A DNA stretch of 64,000 nucleotides from JAIUNP01 sp020161975 (GTDB lineage Bacteria; Pseudomonadota; Alphaproteobacteria; Rhizobiales; Beijerinckiaceae). The DNA lies in contig DAIOGK010000010.1 in assembly GCA_036745275.1 (NCBI GenBank), positions 44,970-108,969 on the forward strand. Direction: 5' to 3'. The stretch's first letter is position 1; each line of letters starts with the position of its first letter. The position numbers and the translations under genes are program-made. The notes under the pieces were generated by a model. It was given only the letters and a program-made list of their open reading frames with translations. It did not search any database and had not been told where the DNA came from. This document shows positions 1 through 7,273 of the stretch, piece by piece.

Positions 1-1276
1 GGTCGGTGATGCGGAAGCCATCCGGCGTCTCTTCAACAAAGCCGTGGCTGTCCTCGGCGAGGATGGCAGCGGCTTCCGCAGCCATGGCGGCGCATTGAGA
101 CGTGCTGAAGCCTGCACTAGCGAGTGCGTCCCGCGAGAAGGCAAGGTCGCACATCAGCCGCTCGATCACCCAGCGGCGCAGCCGGTCTTCATCGGAGAGC
201 GCCAGCCCTTTTTCCGTGGCGATCTTGCCCTGTTCCACGGCCCAGATGTAGCGGGCGGTGGCGGTCTGGTTCTGGACATAACCCTGCGGCAGTGCGCCGA
301 TGGATGAAGCGCCAAGGCCGATCAGCGCCTCGGCACCATCGACGGTATAGCCCTGGAAATTGCGGCGCAGGGTACCCTCGCGGGCCGCAACGGCCAGTGA
401 ATCCCCGCTCCGTGCGAAATGGTCGATGCCGATCCGCTCATAGCCGTGGGCGACGAGGTGGGACGCTGCGGCCTCAGCCTGTTCGTGGCGGGCCACCACA
501 TCCGGCAGGCTTTCCTCATTGATCATCGACTGGTGGCGTTTCATCCAGGGCACGTGCGCATAGCCGAAGAGGGCGATGCGATCGGGGGCAAGCGCCACGA
601 CCTGATCAAGCGTGGAAAGGAGCCGCTCCAGCGTCTGATAAGGCAGGCCGTAGAGCGCGTCGATGTTCAGCGAACGGATGCCTCTGGCGCGGAAGCCATC
701 CACGATCGCCTTCGTCTCCTCGAAGCTCTGGATACGGTTGATGGCCTGCTGAACCTCGGGGTCGAAATCCTGTACGCCGATGGAGACACGCGTCAGCCCG
801 TTCCTTGCGAGCGCATCCATCCGCGCCTCATCGAGCCCACGCGGGTCGACCTCGATGGCAAAGTCATGGCCGGGCGCCAGGCGAAACGCCTCGCGCGTTG
901 CTGCTGCCAGCCGGTCTATATCTTCCGGCGTCAGCAGGGTGGGCGAACCGCCGCCCCAATGGATATGATGCACGGTGCTGTCGGACGGCACCAGAGTGCC
1001 GACCAGCGCGATCTCCTTGATCATTGCATCAAGATAGGCGCCGACCGGGCCATATTGCCGGGTGATCTTGGTGTTGCAGCCGCAGAACCAGCAGAGCGTA
1101 TCGCAGAACGGCACGTGCATGTAGAGCGACAGGCGGCTCTTTTCCGGCAGGTCCATCAGCCAGCCGGCATATTCCTGTGGTGTCACGGCGGCTGAAAAAT
1201 GCGGCGCGGTCGGGTAGCTGGTGTAGCGGGGCACCGCAACAGCGGCAGTGCGGATCAGGTCTGGGGAGAGCGACAT
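1..1276 (-). CDS. hemN: Oxygen-independent coproporphyrinogen III oxidase (HemN), 3' end cut by window
   Basis: HemN is a radical-SAM enzyme that decarboxylates coproporphyrinogen III to protoporphyrinogen IX without oxygen, in the cytoplasm, for haem synthesis. Reading the minus strand from the ATG at 1276 gives about 425 codons with no stop before the window edge; the family is usually near 450 residues, so only a short C-terminal piece is missing. The N-terminus has the HemN Tyr-Thr-Ser-Tyr-Pro-Thr segment (residues 18-23), and the cluster ligands follow as C58-x3-C62-x2-C65-x-C67, the CxxxCxxCxC arrangement typical of true HemN. A Gly-Gly-Gly-Ser-Pro-Thr segment follows near residue 107. 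A possible FNR/FixK site lies about 50 bases upstream, fitting low-oxygen induction. The gene is divergent from a small secreted protein. Confidence 0.95.
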   Translation of the reverse strand, partial: MSLSPDLIRTAAVAVPRYTSYPTAPHFSAAVTPQEYAGWLMDLPEKSRLSLYMHVPFCDTLCWFCGCNTKITRQYGPVGAYLDAMIKEIALVGTLVPSDSTVHHIHWGGGSPTLLTPEDIDRLAAATREAFRLAPGHDFAIEVDPRGLDEARMDALARNGLTRVSIGVQDFDPEVQQAINRIQSFEETKAIVDGFRARGIRSLNIDALYGLPYQTLERLLSTLDQVVALAPDRIALFGYAHVPWMKRHQSMINEESLPDVVARHEQAEAAASHLVAHGYERIGIDHFARSGDSLAVAAREGTLRRNFQGYTVDGAEALIGLGASSIGALPQGYVQNQTATARYIWAVEQGKIATEKGLALSDEDRLRRWVIERLMCDLAFSRDALASAGFSTSQCAAMAAEAAAILAEDSHGFVEETPDGFRITD

Positions 1277-1325
1277 GGGGCCTCACTTTTTCACCGCTCC
1301 ATGCCGAGAAAGGCCGGCTCGCGCC

Positions 1326-1339
1326 TTGTCACAAATCAA
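1326..1339 (-). promoter_or_regulatory. FNR/FixK-like binding site upstream of hemN
   Basis: On the minus strand this reads TTGATTTGTGACAA. It matches the FNR/FixK palindrome (TTGAT-N4-ATCAA, or TTGA-N6-TCAA) except in the right half: one mismatch to TTGA-N6-TCAA. It sits 50 bases before the hemN start, where an activator site would be expected. hemN genes are classic FNR/FixK targets. The site also lies about 100 bases before the divergent small gene at 1434. This is a pattern match only. Confidence 0.5.
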
Positions 1340-1433
1340 TTGGGAGTGCTGTTTTTCGGGGCCCGCCTCGTCCAAAGGGATGATTTGAACAATCGGCAGG
1401 CTGTGATTTGCTGGCTGCATTGCAAAATAATGG

Positions 1434-1769
1434 ATGGACGACATGGGAATTGTGAAGGGCGGGATTGCCGGAATTTTGACAGTGATGATGACAGCACCGG
1501 TCGCGGCCCAGCAGAAGGTGGCCAATATCAAGGCCGGACAAGAGGTGGCGCTTTATTATGTCTGCAAGTATGGCGGCGGTTCGGCCTCGCTGTCCGGCAC
1601 GGCTGCCAACGGGACGACGCGCATCGCCTCGGAGGCCAGTTCGCGGTGTGGCGACAAGGGCGAGATCACGCGGCTGTTCTACAAACCCAACCCCGGCTTC
1701 CGCGGCACGGACATCGCCTATGTCTACTATTGGGGCCAGCGCTGGGACATCACTGTCAACGTCCGGTGA
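1434..1769 (+). CDS. Small secreted protein, Ig-like single domain, function unknown
   Basis: This encodes a 111-residue protein; a second ATG at 1443 would remove three residues and is equally possible. The N-terminus is a hydrophobic signal peptide ending in an Ala-Gln-Gln region near residue 26, so export is likely. The mature part has two cysteines, one in a Tyr-Tyr-Val-Cys segment and one in Ser-Arg-Cys-Gly, which could form a disulfide. The C-terminal Tyr-Lys-Pro-Asn-Pro-Gly-Phe-Arg-Gly-Thr-Asp segment resembles the last strands of bacterial Ig-like and cadherin-like repeats, here as one isolated domain. The fold is inferred from that short motif. It is divergent from hemN, and function cannot be assigned. 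Confidence 0.7.
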   Translation: MDDMGIVKGGIAGILTVMMTAPVAAQQKVANIKAGQEVALYYVCKYGGGSASLSGTAANGTTRIASEASSRCGDKGEITRLFYKPNPGFRGTDIAYVYYWGQRWDITVNVR

Positions 1770-1924
1770 GCTGGTGGCCGGCCAGAACCGAATCGATACC
1801 GGGACTCGACTCTGCTTCACCTTTCCGTAAGGTTAATTCCAGCCGCCCCGCCGGTCTTCACCGGTCGGTAGGGGGGCTGGCTCCTTAGTAGCGTGGGTAT
1901 TGTTGCGTGAGTGGGGTTTTGTCC

Positions 1925-2440
1925 ATGTCTCAGTCAGTTTCACGCCGGGTTGTTCTCGGCTCGCTTGCCACCCTCCCGGTGGTGGGCGCAGGTGCCGCCG
2001 AAGCGCGGGAGGTTGTTGCGATGCCGGCTCCGTATCCGGCAGGCACGATCGTTGTTTCAACCAGCCAGCGCCGTCTTTATTTCGTGCTCGGAAACGGCAG
2101 CGCATTGCGCTATCCGGTAGCGGTGGGGCGTCCGGGCAAGCAGTGGTTCGGCCAGCGGTTCATCGACGGAAAGTTCGTCCGTCCCGCATGGTCGCCACCT
2201 GAAGATGTCCGTCGCGACAATCCGAACCTGCCAAACGTCATCGCGGGCGGGGCGCGGAACAACCCGATGGGCGAGCGCTGCATGACCATCTCTCCGGGGC
2301 AGTATGCCGTTCACGGCACCAACGTCCCGGGCTCTATCGGAACCTTTGCCTCTTACGGCTGCGTCCGCATGTACAACCACGATATCGTGGAGTTGTTCGA
2401 GCGGGTGCCGATCGGTGCACCGATCATCGTCGTGCGGTAA
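1925..2440 (+). CDS. L,D-transpeptidase (YkuD family), exported
   Basis: YkuD enzymes cross-link peptidoglycan (3-3 links) or attach proteins to it, using a cysteine nucleophile in the periplasm. The ATG at 1925 gives 171 residues; an upstream GTG at 1907 is less likely because it would precede the signal sequence with extra residues. The N-terminus carries Ser-Arg-Arg-Val-Val-Leu-Gly followed by a hydrophobic stretch ending in Ala-Glu-Ala, a possible twin-arginine signal. The catalytic region has H130-G-T-N and S-Y-G-C146-V-R-M, the HGTN...GCVR signature. Its 3' end overlaps the convergent nuclease gene by 17 bases. The short length fits single-domain alphaproteobacterial ErfK/YbiS-type members. 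Confidence 0.9.
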   Translation: MSQSVSRRVVLGSLATLPVVGAGAAEAREVVAMPAPYPAGTIVVSTSQRRLYFVLGNGSALRYPVAVGRPGKQWFGQRFIDGKFVRPAWSPPEDVRRDNPNLPNVIAGGARNNPMGERCMTISPGQYAVHGTNVPGSIGTFASYGCVRMYNHDIVELFERVPIGAPIIVVR

Positions 2441-2969
2441 GCATCGGTCCGGCGTCACACCAGGCTTGGCGCCGGCCTCCGTCGTAGGCAATGGCATAGC
2501 CCTCGCGCAGCATGTGCGTTCCGACATCCGTGCCGTTGCCGTCGAGCACGGTGGCAACGACGCGGCCGCCGTATTTGTCACGCGTGATATCGGCCAGATA
2601 GATCGCTCCGGCACTGACCAGGCGTTGCAGCGCCGCCTGGGATGTCCGGGCGAGGTCGCGCTCTTCCTGACAATCCGACGAGAGTTCCGCCGCGTCGATA
2701 CCGCGCAAGCGTACGCGCGTTTCCACGGTCTGACCGAGCCAGACGGTGACCCGTGCCTCCAGTGTGTCACCATCGATCACGGCGAGGACCTCGGCATAGA
2801 ACGGACCGGGCAGAAGCCTGCCGGGGGCCGGGAGCATGCGGCCCGAAGATTGGGACTGTTCAGCCGGTGGCGAACGTGCCGGCGCTGATGTGCCGCGCCA
2901 GCCGGCCATCCCCGTTCCGGCCATGAGGCCGATGCTCAACGACAGGGCGATGAGGGGCGCGAATCGCAA
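2424..2969 (-). CDS. Thermonuclease-family (SNase-like) exported protein
   Basis: This is a 181-residue protein with an N-terminal hydrophobic signal or anchor (residues 1-22), a Ser/Pro/Ala-rich linker, and a staphylococcal-nuclease-like domain from about residue 58. Family features visible are Val-Ile-Asp-Gly-Asp-Thr-Leu, Arg-Val-Arg-Leu-Arg-Gly-Ile-Asp-Ala-Ala-Glu and Asp-Lys-Tyr-Gly-Gly-Arg-Val-Val-Ala, which supply the metal-binding Asp residues and catalytic Arg/Glu positions. Such proteins cleave DNA or RNA outside the cytoplasm, although many alphaproteobacterial members are untested. It converges on the L,D-transpeptidase gene. The substrate is unknown. Confidence 0.85.
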   Translation of the reverse strand: MRFAPLIALSLSIGLMAGTGMAGWRGTSAPARSPPAEQSQSSGRMLPAPGRLLPGPFYAEVLAVIDGDTLEARVTVWLGQTVETRVRLRGIDAAELSSDCQEERDLARTSQAALQRLVSAGAIYLADITRDKYGGRVVATVLDGNGTDVGTHMLREGYAIAYDGGRRQAWCDAGPMLTARR

Positions 2970-3050
2970 CGGGTTTGCCTTTCGAGGTTATCGCCATCTC
3001 ACCAGCAAACCCCGAACGAAATGTGAACTTCGTGACGCCGCGTCACGCGG

Positions 3051-3278
3051 TCAAAAATCGATGGCGAGACCCTTGACCTCCCAGTCGTCGTAGCGGACCG
3101 GATCTTTGCCACCGCGACCGTTGATCTCGCGGGCTTTGGCAAGCTCATCGGCGCGCGCATCGAGCTCGGCGCGACGGGCGGCAGCTTCCGCCAGCGCGCG
3201 CGCGGCGGCGGCAGACCTCGGGCGGTCGGGAGCGGGGATTTCTTCGGATGTTTTTGGCATATCGGCGGCCCTTGTCAT
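3051..3278 (-). CDS. DUF1674 protein (SDHAF4-like)
   Basis: DUF1674 proteins are small and related to the mitochondrial factor SDHAF4, which binds the flavinated subunit of succinate dehydrogenase during assembly. The C-terminal signature is plain: Asn-Gly-Arg-Gly-Gly-Lys-Asp-Pro, then Tyr-Asp-Asp-Trp-Glu-Val-Lys-Gly and a terminal Ile-Asp-Phe. The N-terminal half is an Ala/Glu/Arg-rich helix. I chose the ATG at 3278 (75 residues); the ATG at 3260 (70 residues) is nearly as good. The frame stays open upstream but that would overlap the divergent pseudouridine synthase. The assembly-factor role is inferred from the family. No sdh genes are in the window. Confidence 0.75.
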   Translation of the reverse strand: MTRAADMPKTSEEIPAPDRPRSAAAARALAEAAARRAELDARADELAKAREINGRGGKDPVRYDDWEVKGLAIDF

Positions 3279-3372
3279 GATCGGGCGCTGTTTGGCCCTC
3301 GCCATGGTGGTCGAACATAAGCTATGGCGCAGGCTTGGCACTAAAGGCAAGGCTGGAAAGGCAAGCCAACGG

Positions 3373-4101
3373 ATGGCTGCATCGCTCGATATCGTCACGC
3401 GCGTCCTGCATCGGGACGATGAGGTTATTGTGCTCGACAAGCCGGCGGGGATTGCGGTCCATGCCGGGTCCGGACGGAATGACGGGCTTGACCGGGCGTT
3501 CGGTGAACTCCGGTTCGGTGCGGAACGGGAGCCGGCGCTGGCGCATCGGCTGGATCGGGACACTTCGGGCTGCCTCGTGCTGGGGCGCAGCCGCGAGGCG
3601 CTGGGCTGGCTTGGCAAGATGTTCCAGCGCGGGCTGGTCCGGAAGACATATCTTGCGGTGGTTGCCGGTGTACCGCAGGAACAGGAAGGTGTCATAACCT
3701 TGCCGCTTGCCCGGCGCTCACATGACCGGAGGAGCTGGGTGATGAAGGTCGCAACGTCGGGGGATACCGCCGCAGAGAGGGCGGAGACGCATTATCGCGT
3801 GCTGGTCGCTGGCGACGGGCTCAGCGTGGTGGCGCTGTCACCGGTGACGGGGCGGACGCATCAGCTCAGGGTTCATGCCGATGCGCTGGGCTGGCCAATC
3901 GCCGGAGATCCGATCTACGGCGGCGACCGGTCGCGGGCGTTGGCCCGGCATCTCCATCTTCATGCCGCCGCGATCCAGTTGCCGGGCCGGAAAGACCGGG
4001 CGCCGTTATCGGTCGTCGCGCCGTTGCCTGAGCATATGCGGGGTCTCATCCGCATGGCCGGGGGTGATCCTGAACGTCTTATCGAGGCGGTGCGGCCATG
4101 A
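3373..4101 (+). CDS. RluA-family RNA pseudouridine synthase
   Basis: RluA-family enzymes isomerise uridine to pseudouridine in rRNA or tRNA. The ATG at 3373 gives 242 residues and starts just before the catalytic domain; the open frame reaches back to 3106 but would overlap the divergent DUF1674 gene. The signature His-Arg-Leu-Asp-Arg-Asp-Thr-Ser-Gly is present, with D61 as the expected catalytic aspartate. A Gly-Arg-Thr-His-Gln-Leu-Arg-Val-His motif and a C-terminal Leu-His-Leu-His-Ala segment complete the family pattern. No S4 domain is seen, so it resembles the short RluA/TruC-like members; the target base cannot be told. The stop overlaps the rsmB start by four bases, suggesting translational coupling. 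Confidence 0.9.
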   Translation: MAASLDIVTRVLHRDDEVIVLDKPAGIAVHAGSGRNDGLDRAFGELRFGAEREPALAHRLDRDTSGCLVLGRSREALGWLGKMFQRGLVRKTYLAVVAGVPQEQEGVITLPLARRSHDRRSWVMKVATSGDTAAERAETHYRVLVAGDGLSVVALSPVTGRTHQLRVHADALGWPIAGDPIYGGDRSRALARHLHLHAAAIQLPGRKDRAPLSVVAPLPEHMRGLIRMAGGDPERLIEAVRP

Positions 4102-5405
4102 CCAAACAAGGCGATTTGCCCGATGCGCGGGATCTGGCAATTGCGGTTATCCGCGATGTTGTCTGGAAGCGGCTGGCACTTGATGAACGGTTGGACCGTC
4201 TGGGCCAGGATGCGGCGTATCAGGCGTTGTCAGGCTCTGACCGAGGACTTGTCCGGGCCATCGCGCTTTCGGCACTGCGGGGGCTGGGACTCATTCGCCA
4301 TGCCCTCAATACGCGGCTTAGAGAGGGGATGCCGACCAATTCCGGGGTGTTCGAACCGGCGATGATTGCCGGCATCGCCCAGATCCTCTTTCTCGACGTT
4401 CCCGATTATGCCGCGGTTGATACTACCATCGGCAAGCTGCGGCAGGACCGGCGGGCGGATCGCTATGTGCCGCTTGCCAATGCGGTTTTGCGGGCGATTG
4501 CGCGCGAAAGCTCTGCCATCGCGGCGGCGGATCCCCTTAGCCACAACACGCCCGAATGGCTCGCGAGGCGCTGGACGGCGGCCTATGGCGAGGACGCGGC
4601 GCGTGCCATTGCCGCCGCCCATCTCGTGGAGCCGCCACTTGATCTGTCGGTGCGGGCGGATGCAGCCCTCTGGGCGAAACGGCTGAGCGGGCATGTGCTC
4701 GCCGGGGGTACGGTTCGTCTCCAGCGCGGTGGCGCGATTCCGGATCTTCCGGGTTTTGCCGAGGGCGCCTGGTGGGTGCAGGATGCCGCTGCTGCTGTGC
4801 CGGCACGATTGCTTGACATCAAGCAAGGGGAGCGGGTGCTTGATCTCTGTGCCGCGCCGGGAGGCAAGACGGCGCAACTGGCGACGACGGGCGCGAAGGT
4901 TGTTGCGGTGGACCGTTCAGCGCCGCGTCTCAAGCGCCTTGAAGCCAATCTCAAACGGCTCGGGCTGGCCGCCGAGACCCATGTTGCGGATGGTCTCACA
5001 TTCGAGGCTGAACCCTTCGACCATGTGCTTCTTGATGCGCCGTGCTCGGCGACGGGGACCATCCGGCGGCATCCGGATGTTGCCTGGAACAAGACGCTTT
5101 CGGATATTGCGACGCTCTCAGGGCTTCAGTCTCGGCTTCTCGACAAGGCCTGGTCGCTGTTGAAGCCCGGCGGGCGGCTCGTCTATGCCACCTGCTCGCT
5201 CGAGACCGAGGAGGGGGAGGGGCAGGCCCGCGCTTTCCTGGCCCGCACGGCCGGTGCGCAGGTGGTGCCGCCGGGTGTCCACAGCTTGCCGGGCGGTGCT
5301 GAAATGATCACTAGCGACGGGTTTTTCCGGGCTTTTCCTGCGCATTTGGCCGCATCTGGTGGCTGTGATGGCTTCTTCTCCGCCGTGTTCGAGAAAACGT
5401 GTTAG
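4098..5405 (+). CDS. rsmB: 16S rRNA (cytosine-5) methyltransferase RsmB-like
   Basis: RsmB methylates C967 of 16S rRNA (E. coli numbering) using SAM. The 435-residue protein has an N-terminal NusB-like helical domain (about residues 1-140) and a C-terminal methyltransferase domain. Visible motifs are the SAM-binding Leu-Asp-Leu-Cys-Ala-Ala-Pro-Gly-Gly-Lys-Thr, the motif IV Asp-Ala-Pro-C316-Ser-Ala-Thr-Gly, and the motif VI Tyr-Ala-Thr-C366-Ser-Leu-Glu; the last supplies the nucleophile. The length matches the family. It overlaps the preceding pseudouridine synthase by four bases, so the two probably form an RNA-modification operon, with the heparinase-like gene close behind. Confidence 0.93.
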   Translation: MTKQGDLPDARDLAIAVIRDVVWKRLALDERLDRLGQDAAYQALSGSDRGLVRAIALSALRGLGLIRHALNTRLREGMPTNSGVFEPAMIAGIAQILFLDVPDYAAVDTTIGKLRQDRRADRYVPLANAVLRAIARESSAIAAADPLSHNTPEWLARRWTAAYGEDAARAIAAAHLVEPPLDLSVRADAALWAKRLSGHVLAGGTVRLQRGGAIPDLPGFAEGAWWVQDAAAAVPARLLDIKQGERVLDLCAAPGGKTAQLATTGAKVVAVDRSAPRLKRLEANLKRLGLAAETHVADGLTFEAEPFDHVLLDAPCSATGTIRRHPDVAWNKTLSDIATLSGLQSRLLDKAWSLLKPGGRLVYATCSLETEEGEGQARAFLARTAGAQVVPPGVHSLPGGAEMITSDGFFRAFPAHLAASGGCDGFFSAVFEKTC

Positions 5406-5443
5406 CCGCGCGGGTAGCCAAAGGCCAGATCTCGACTTAACCT

Positions 5444-7171
5444 TTGTTAGCAGGTGATTGCCCGACAGCGGGCCGGGGACTTGATTTGGGCATTGCAGAT
5501 GGGGCTTTCGGCCTTTGGCTGACCGGCGGTTTCAGGGCAGTCGGTGTTGGCTTGCGCCGTGCGGCCCGCGGTTTCCGGCTACAGGTGCCCGAGCGTCTGC
5601 TGATTGCGCCGCAGGAACTGGTCGCAGGGGATCCGGTCACGGCCCATGACATGGCCGATGGTCAGTTCCTGCTGGTGGGACGGACCGTGCAGGCGCAGGG
5701 GCGATCGATTTTCACGGTCGCGCCACCGAGCATGACCTGGGCGCGAGCGCTGCACAGCTTTGCCTGGCTTTCCCATTTCCGTGAGGCCGAGGATCCCGTT
5801 GTACGGGGGCATGCGCGCAGTCTTGTCGCGGCCTGGCTGGACAATCGGGATGCCAGCACGAACCGTTCGGCCTGGCTGCCGGAGGTTGCGGCCCGGCGAC
5901 TTCTGTCCTGGCTCAGCCAGTCGCCGCTGCTGCTGACGGATGCCGACCACGCCTTTTACCGCCGCTTCATGCGCGAACTCGCGCGCACCGCATTCAACTG
6001 CGAGATTGCGGCAGGGCAGAGCCGATTGGGGCTGGCACAACTCAACGCGGCGATTGCTTACGCGGCCTACACGCTGTGCGCGGACACACGCGAGCAGGAG
6101 TGGCGGCGGAGCACAAAGCTTCTGGTCAATGCGCTTGTCGGGACCGTTCTGGCCGATGGCGCGCCCGTGACGCGCAATCCGCAGGATGCTGTGGCGCTGG
6201 CCTCCGATCTGTTGCCATTGCGGACCGCCTATACGGCACGGGGGCGCACGCCACCGCCGCAACTCCAGAGCGCGATCGAGCGGCTTCTGGGGTTCCTGCG
6301 GCTGATGCGCCATCCCTCCGGGGAACTCGCCCTGTTCAACGGGATGGGCGCAACGGAATTCGATACGGTCAGTGCCCTGCTCCAGTTCGAAGACGCGCGG
6401 GCTGCCATCCTGTCGGTGTCAGCGCCTTTCGGCGGCTATCATCGACTTGAGCGGGGCGCCATGACCGTGCTGGTCGATGTGGGAGCGGCGCCCGCGCGCG
6501 CCAATGCACTGGAAGCCCATGCGGGCCTTGCCAGTTTTGAAGTGTCGGTTGCGAGGGAACGGCTGTTTGTCAATTGCGGTGCGCCGCGGGCCGGCCTCGT
6601 GGACCTCCGTCAGGCGGTGCGGGAAACGGCTGCCCATAATGCACTGATGCTTGCGGGGGAATCCTCGGCCCGCTTTCGCCCTGTTCGCCGCATGGATGGC
6701 GGCATTGAACGGGCGCTGACCGAACCGCGTGACCGGCCGGGTCTTGAACGCAAGGCCGAAGGCCTCGATGATGTCATCGTCATCGCCAATGAGGGACGGC
6801 TTTCGGAAAAGGGCATCCGACACGAACGGTCGTTGACGGTCGCAGGGGACGGCCTGTCGCTGCTCGGCGAGGATCTCGTCGAGATCGATCCCAAGCGCAG
6901 CCGGGCCGGGCTGGGGATGCTCGAATTGCGCTTCCATCTTCATCCGGACATCCTGCCACGGGCCGGGGTCGACGGCAGCCTTGTGCAGTTCCGGCTTGGC
7001 GATGGCAGCCACTGGGAATTCGAGGCTGGCGGGCTGGCGATCCAGATCGAGGATAGTATCTTCTTTGGCGGTCTTGCCAGCCAGCGCCGGACCCGACAGC
7101 TGGTCATCACGCTGCCCTGTTCGGATGTGACGGTCATTTGGCGACTGTCGCGGCTCTCCGGCCCGGCGTGA
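5444..7171 (+). CDS. Heparinase II/III-like protein
   Basis: This is a roughly 575-residue protein of the heparinase II/III group. The N-terminal half is an alpha-helical toroid-like region, and from about residue 320 there is the beta-rich heparinase II/III C-terminal domain, recognisable by Phe-Gly-Gly-Tyr-His-Arg-Leu and Thr-Ala-His-Asn-Ala-Leu. The start is uncertain: the frame opens with a TTG at 5444 and no good ATG lies before residue 70, so a TTG or GTG start is likely. No signal peptide is evident. Its place between rsmB and purH is a standing alphaproteobacterial gene order. A polysaccharide lyase role is a family inference; the substrate is unknown, and many such members may act on envelope glycans. 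Confidence 0.85.
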   Translation: MLAGDCPTAGRGLDLGIADGAFGLWLTGGFRAVGVGLRRAARGFRLQVPERLLIAPQELVAGDPVTAHDMADGQFLLVGRTVQAQGRSIFTVAPPSMTWARALHSFAWLSHFREAEDPVVRGHARSLVAAWLDNRDASTNRSAWLPEVAARRLLSWLSQSPLLLTDADHAFYRRFMRELARTAFNCEIAAGQSRLGLAQLNAAIAYAAYTLCADTREQEWRRSTKLLVNALVGTVLADGAPVTRNPQDAVALASDLLPLRTAYTARGRTPPPQLQSAIERLLGFLRLMRHPSGELALFNGMGATEFDTVSALLQFEDARAAILSVSAPFGGYHRLERGAMTVLVDVGAAPARANALEAHAGLASFEVSVARERLFVNCGAPRAGLVDLRQAVRETAAHNALMLAGESSARFRPVRRMDGGIERALTEPRDRPGLERKAEGLDDVIVIANEGRLSEKGIRHERSLTVAGDGLSLLGEDLVEIDPKRSRAGLGMLELRFHLHPDILPRAGVDGSLVQFRLGDGSHWEFEAGGLAIQIEDSIFFGGLASQRRTRQLVITLPCSDVTVIWRLSRLSGPA

Positions 7172-7225
7172 GAGAAAGCCCGGCGGCATCCATCTTTTTG
7201 GTCAAGCGCGGGTTGGCGAGCGCTG

Positions 7226-7254
7226 GCCCCGCGTGGTAGGGGCGGGCAGTTTTT
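7226..7254 (+). terminator. Weak hairpin with T-run before purH
   Basis: A five-base stem (GCCCC 7226-7230, GGGGC 7239-7243) is followed a few bases later by five Ts (7250-7254). It sits 20 bases before the purH start. It could end heparinase transcription or act as a leader attenuator. The stem is short and the T-run is displaced, so support is weak. Confidence 0.3.
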
Positions 7255-7273
7255 CCCACTCTGGACCCCTGCC

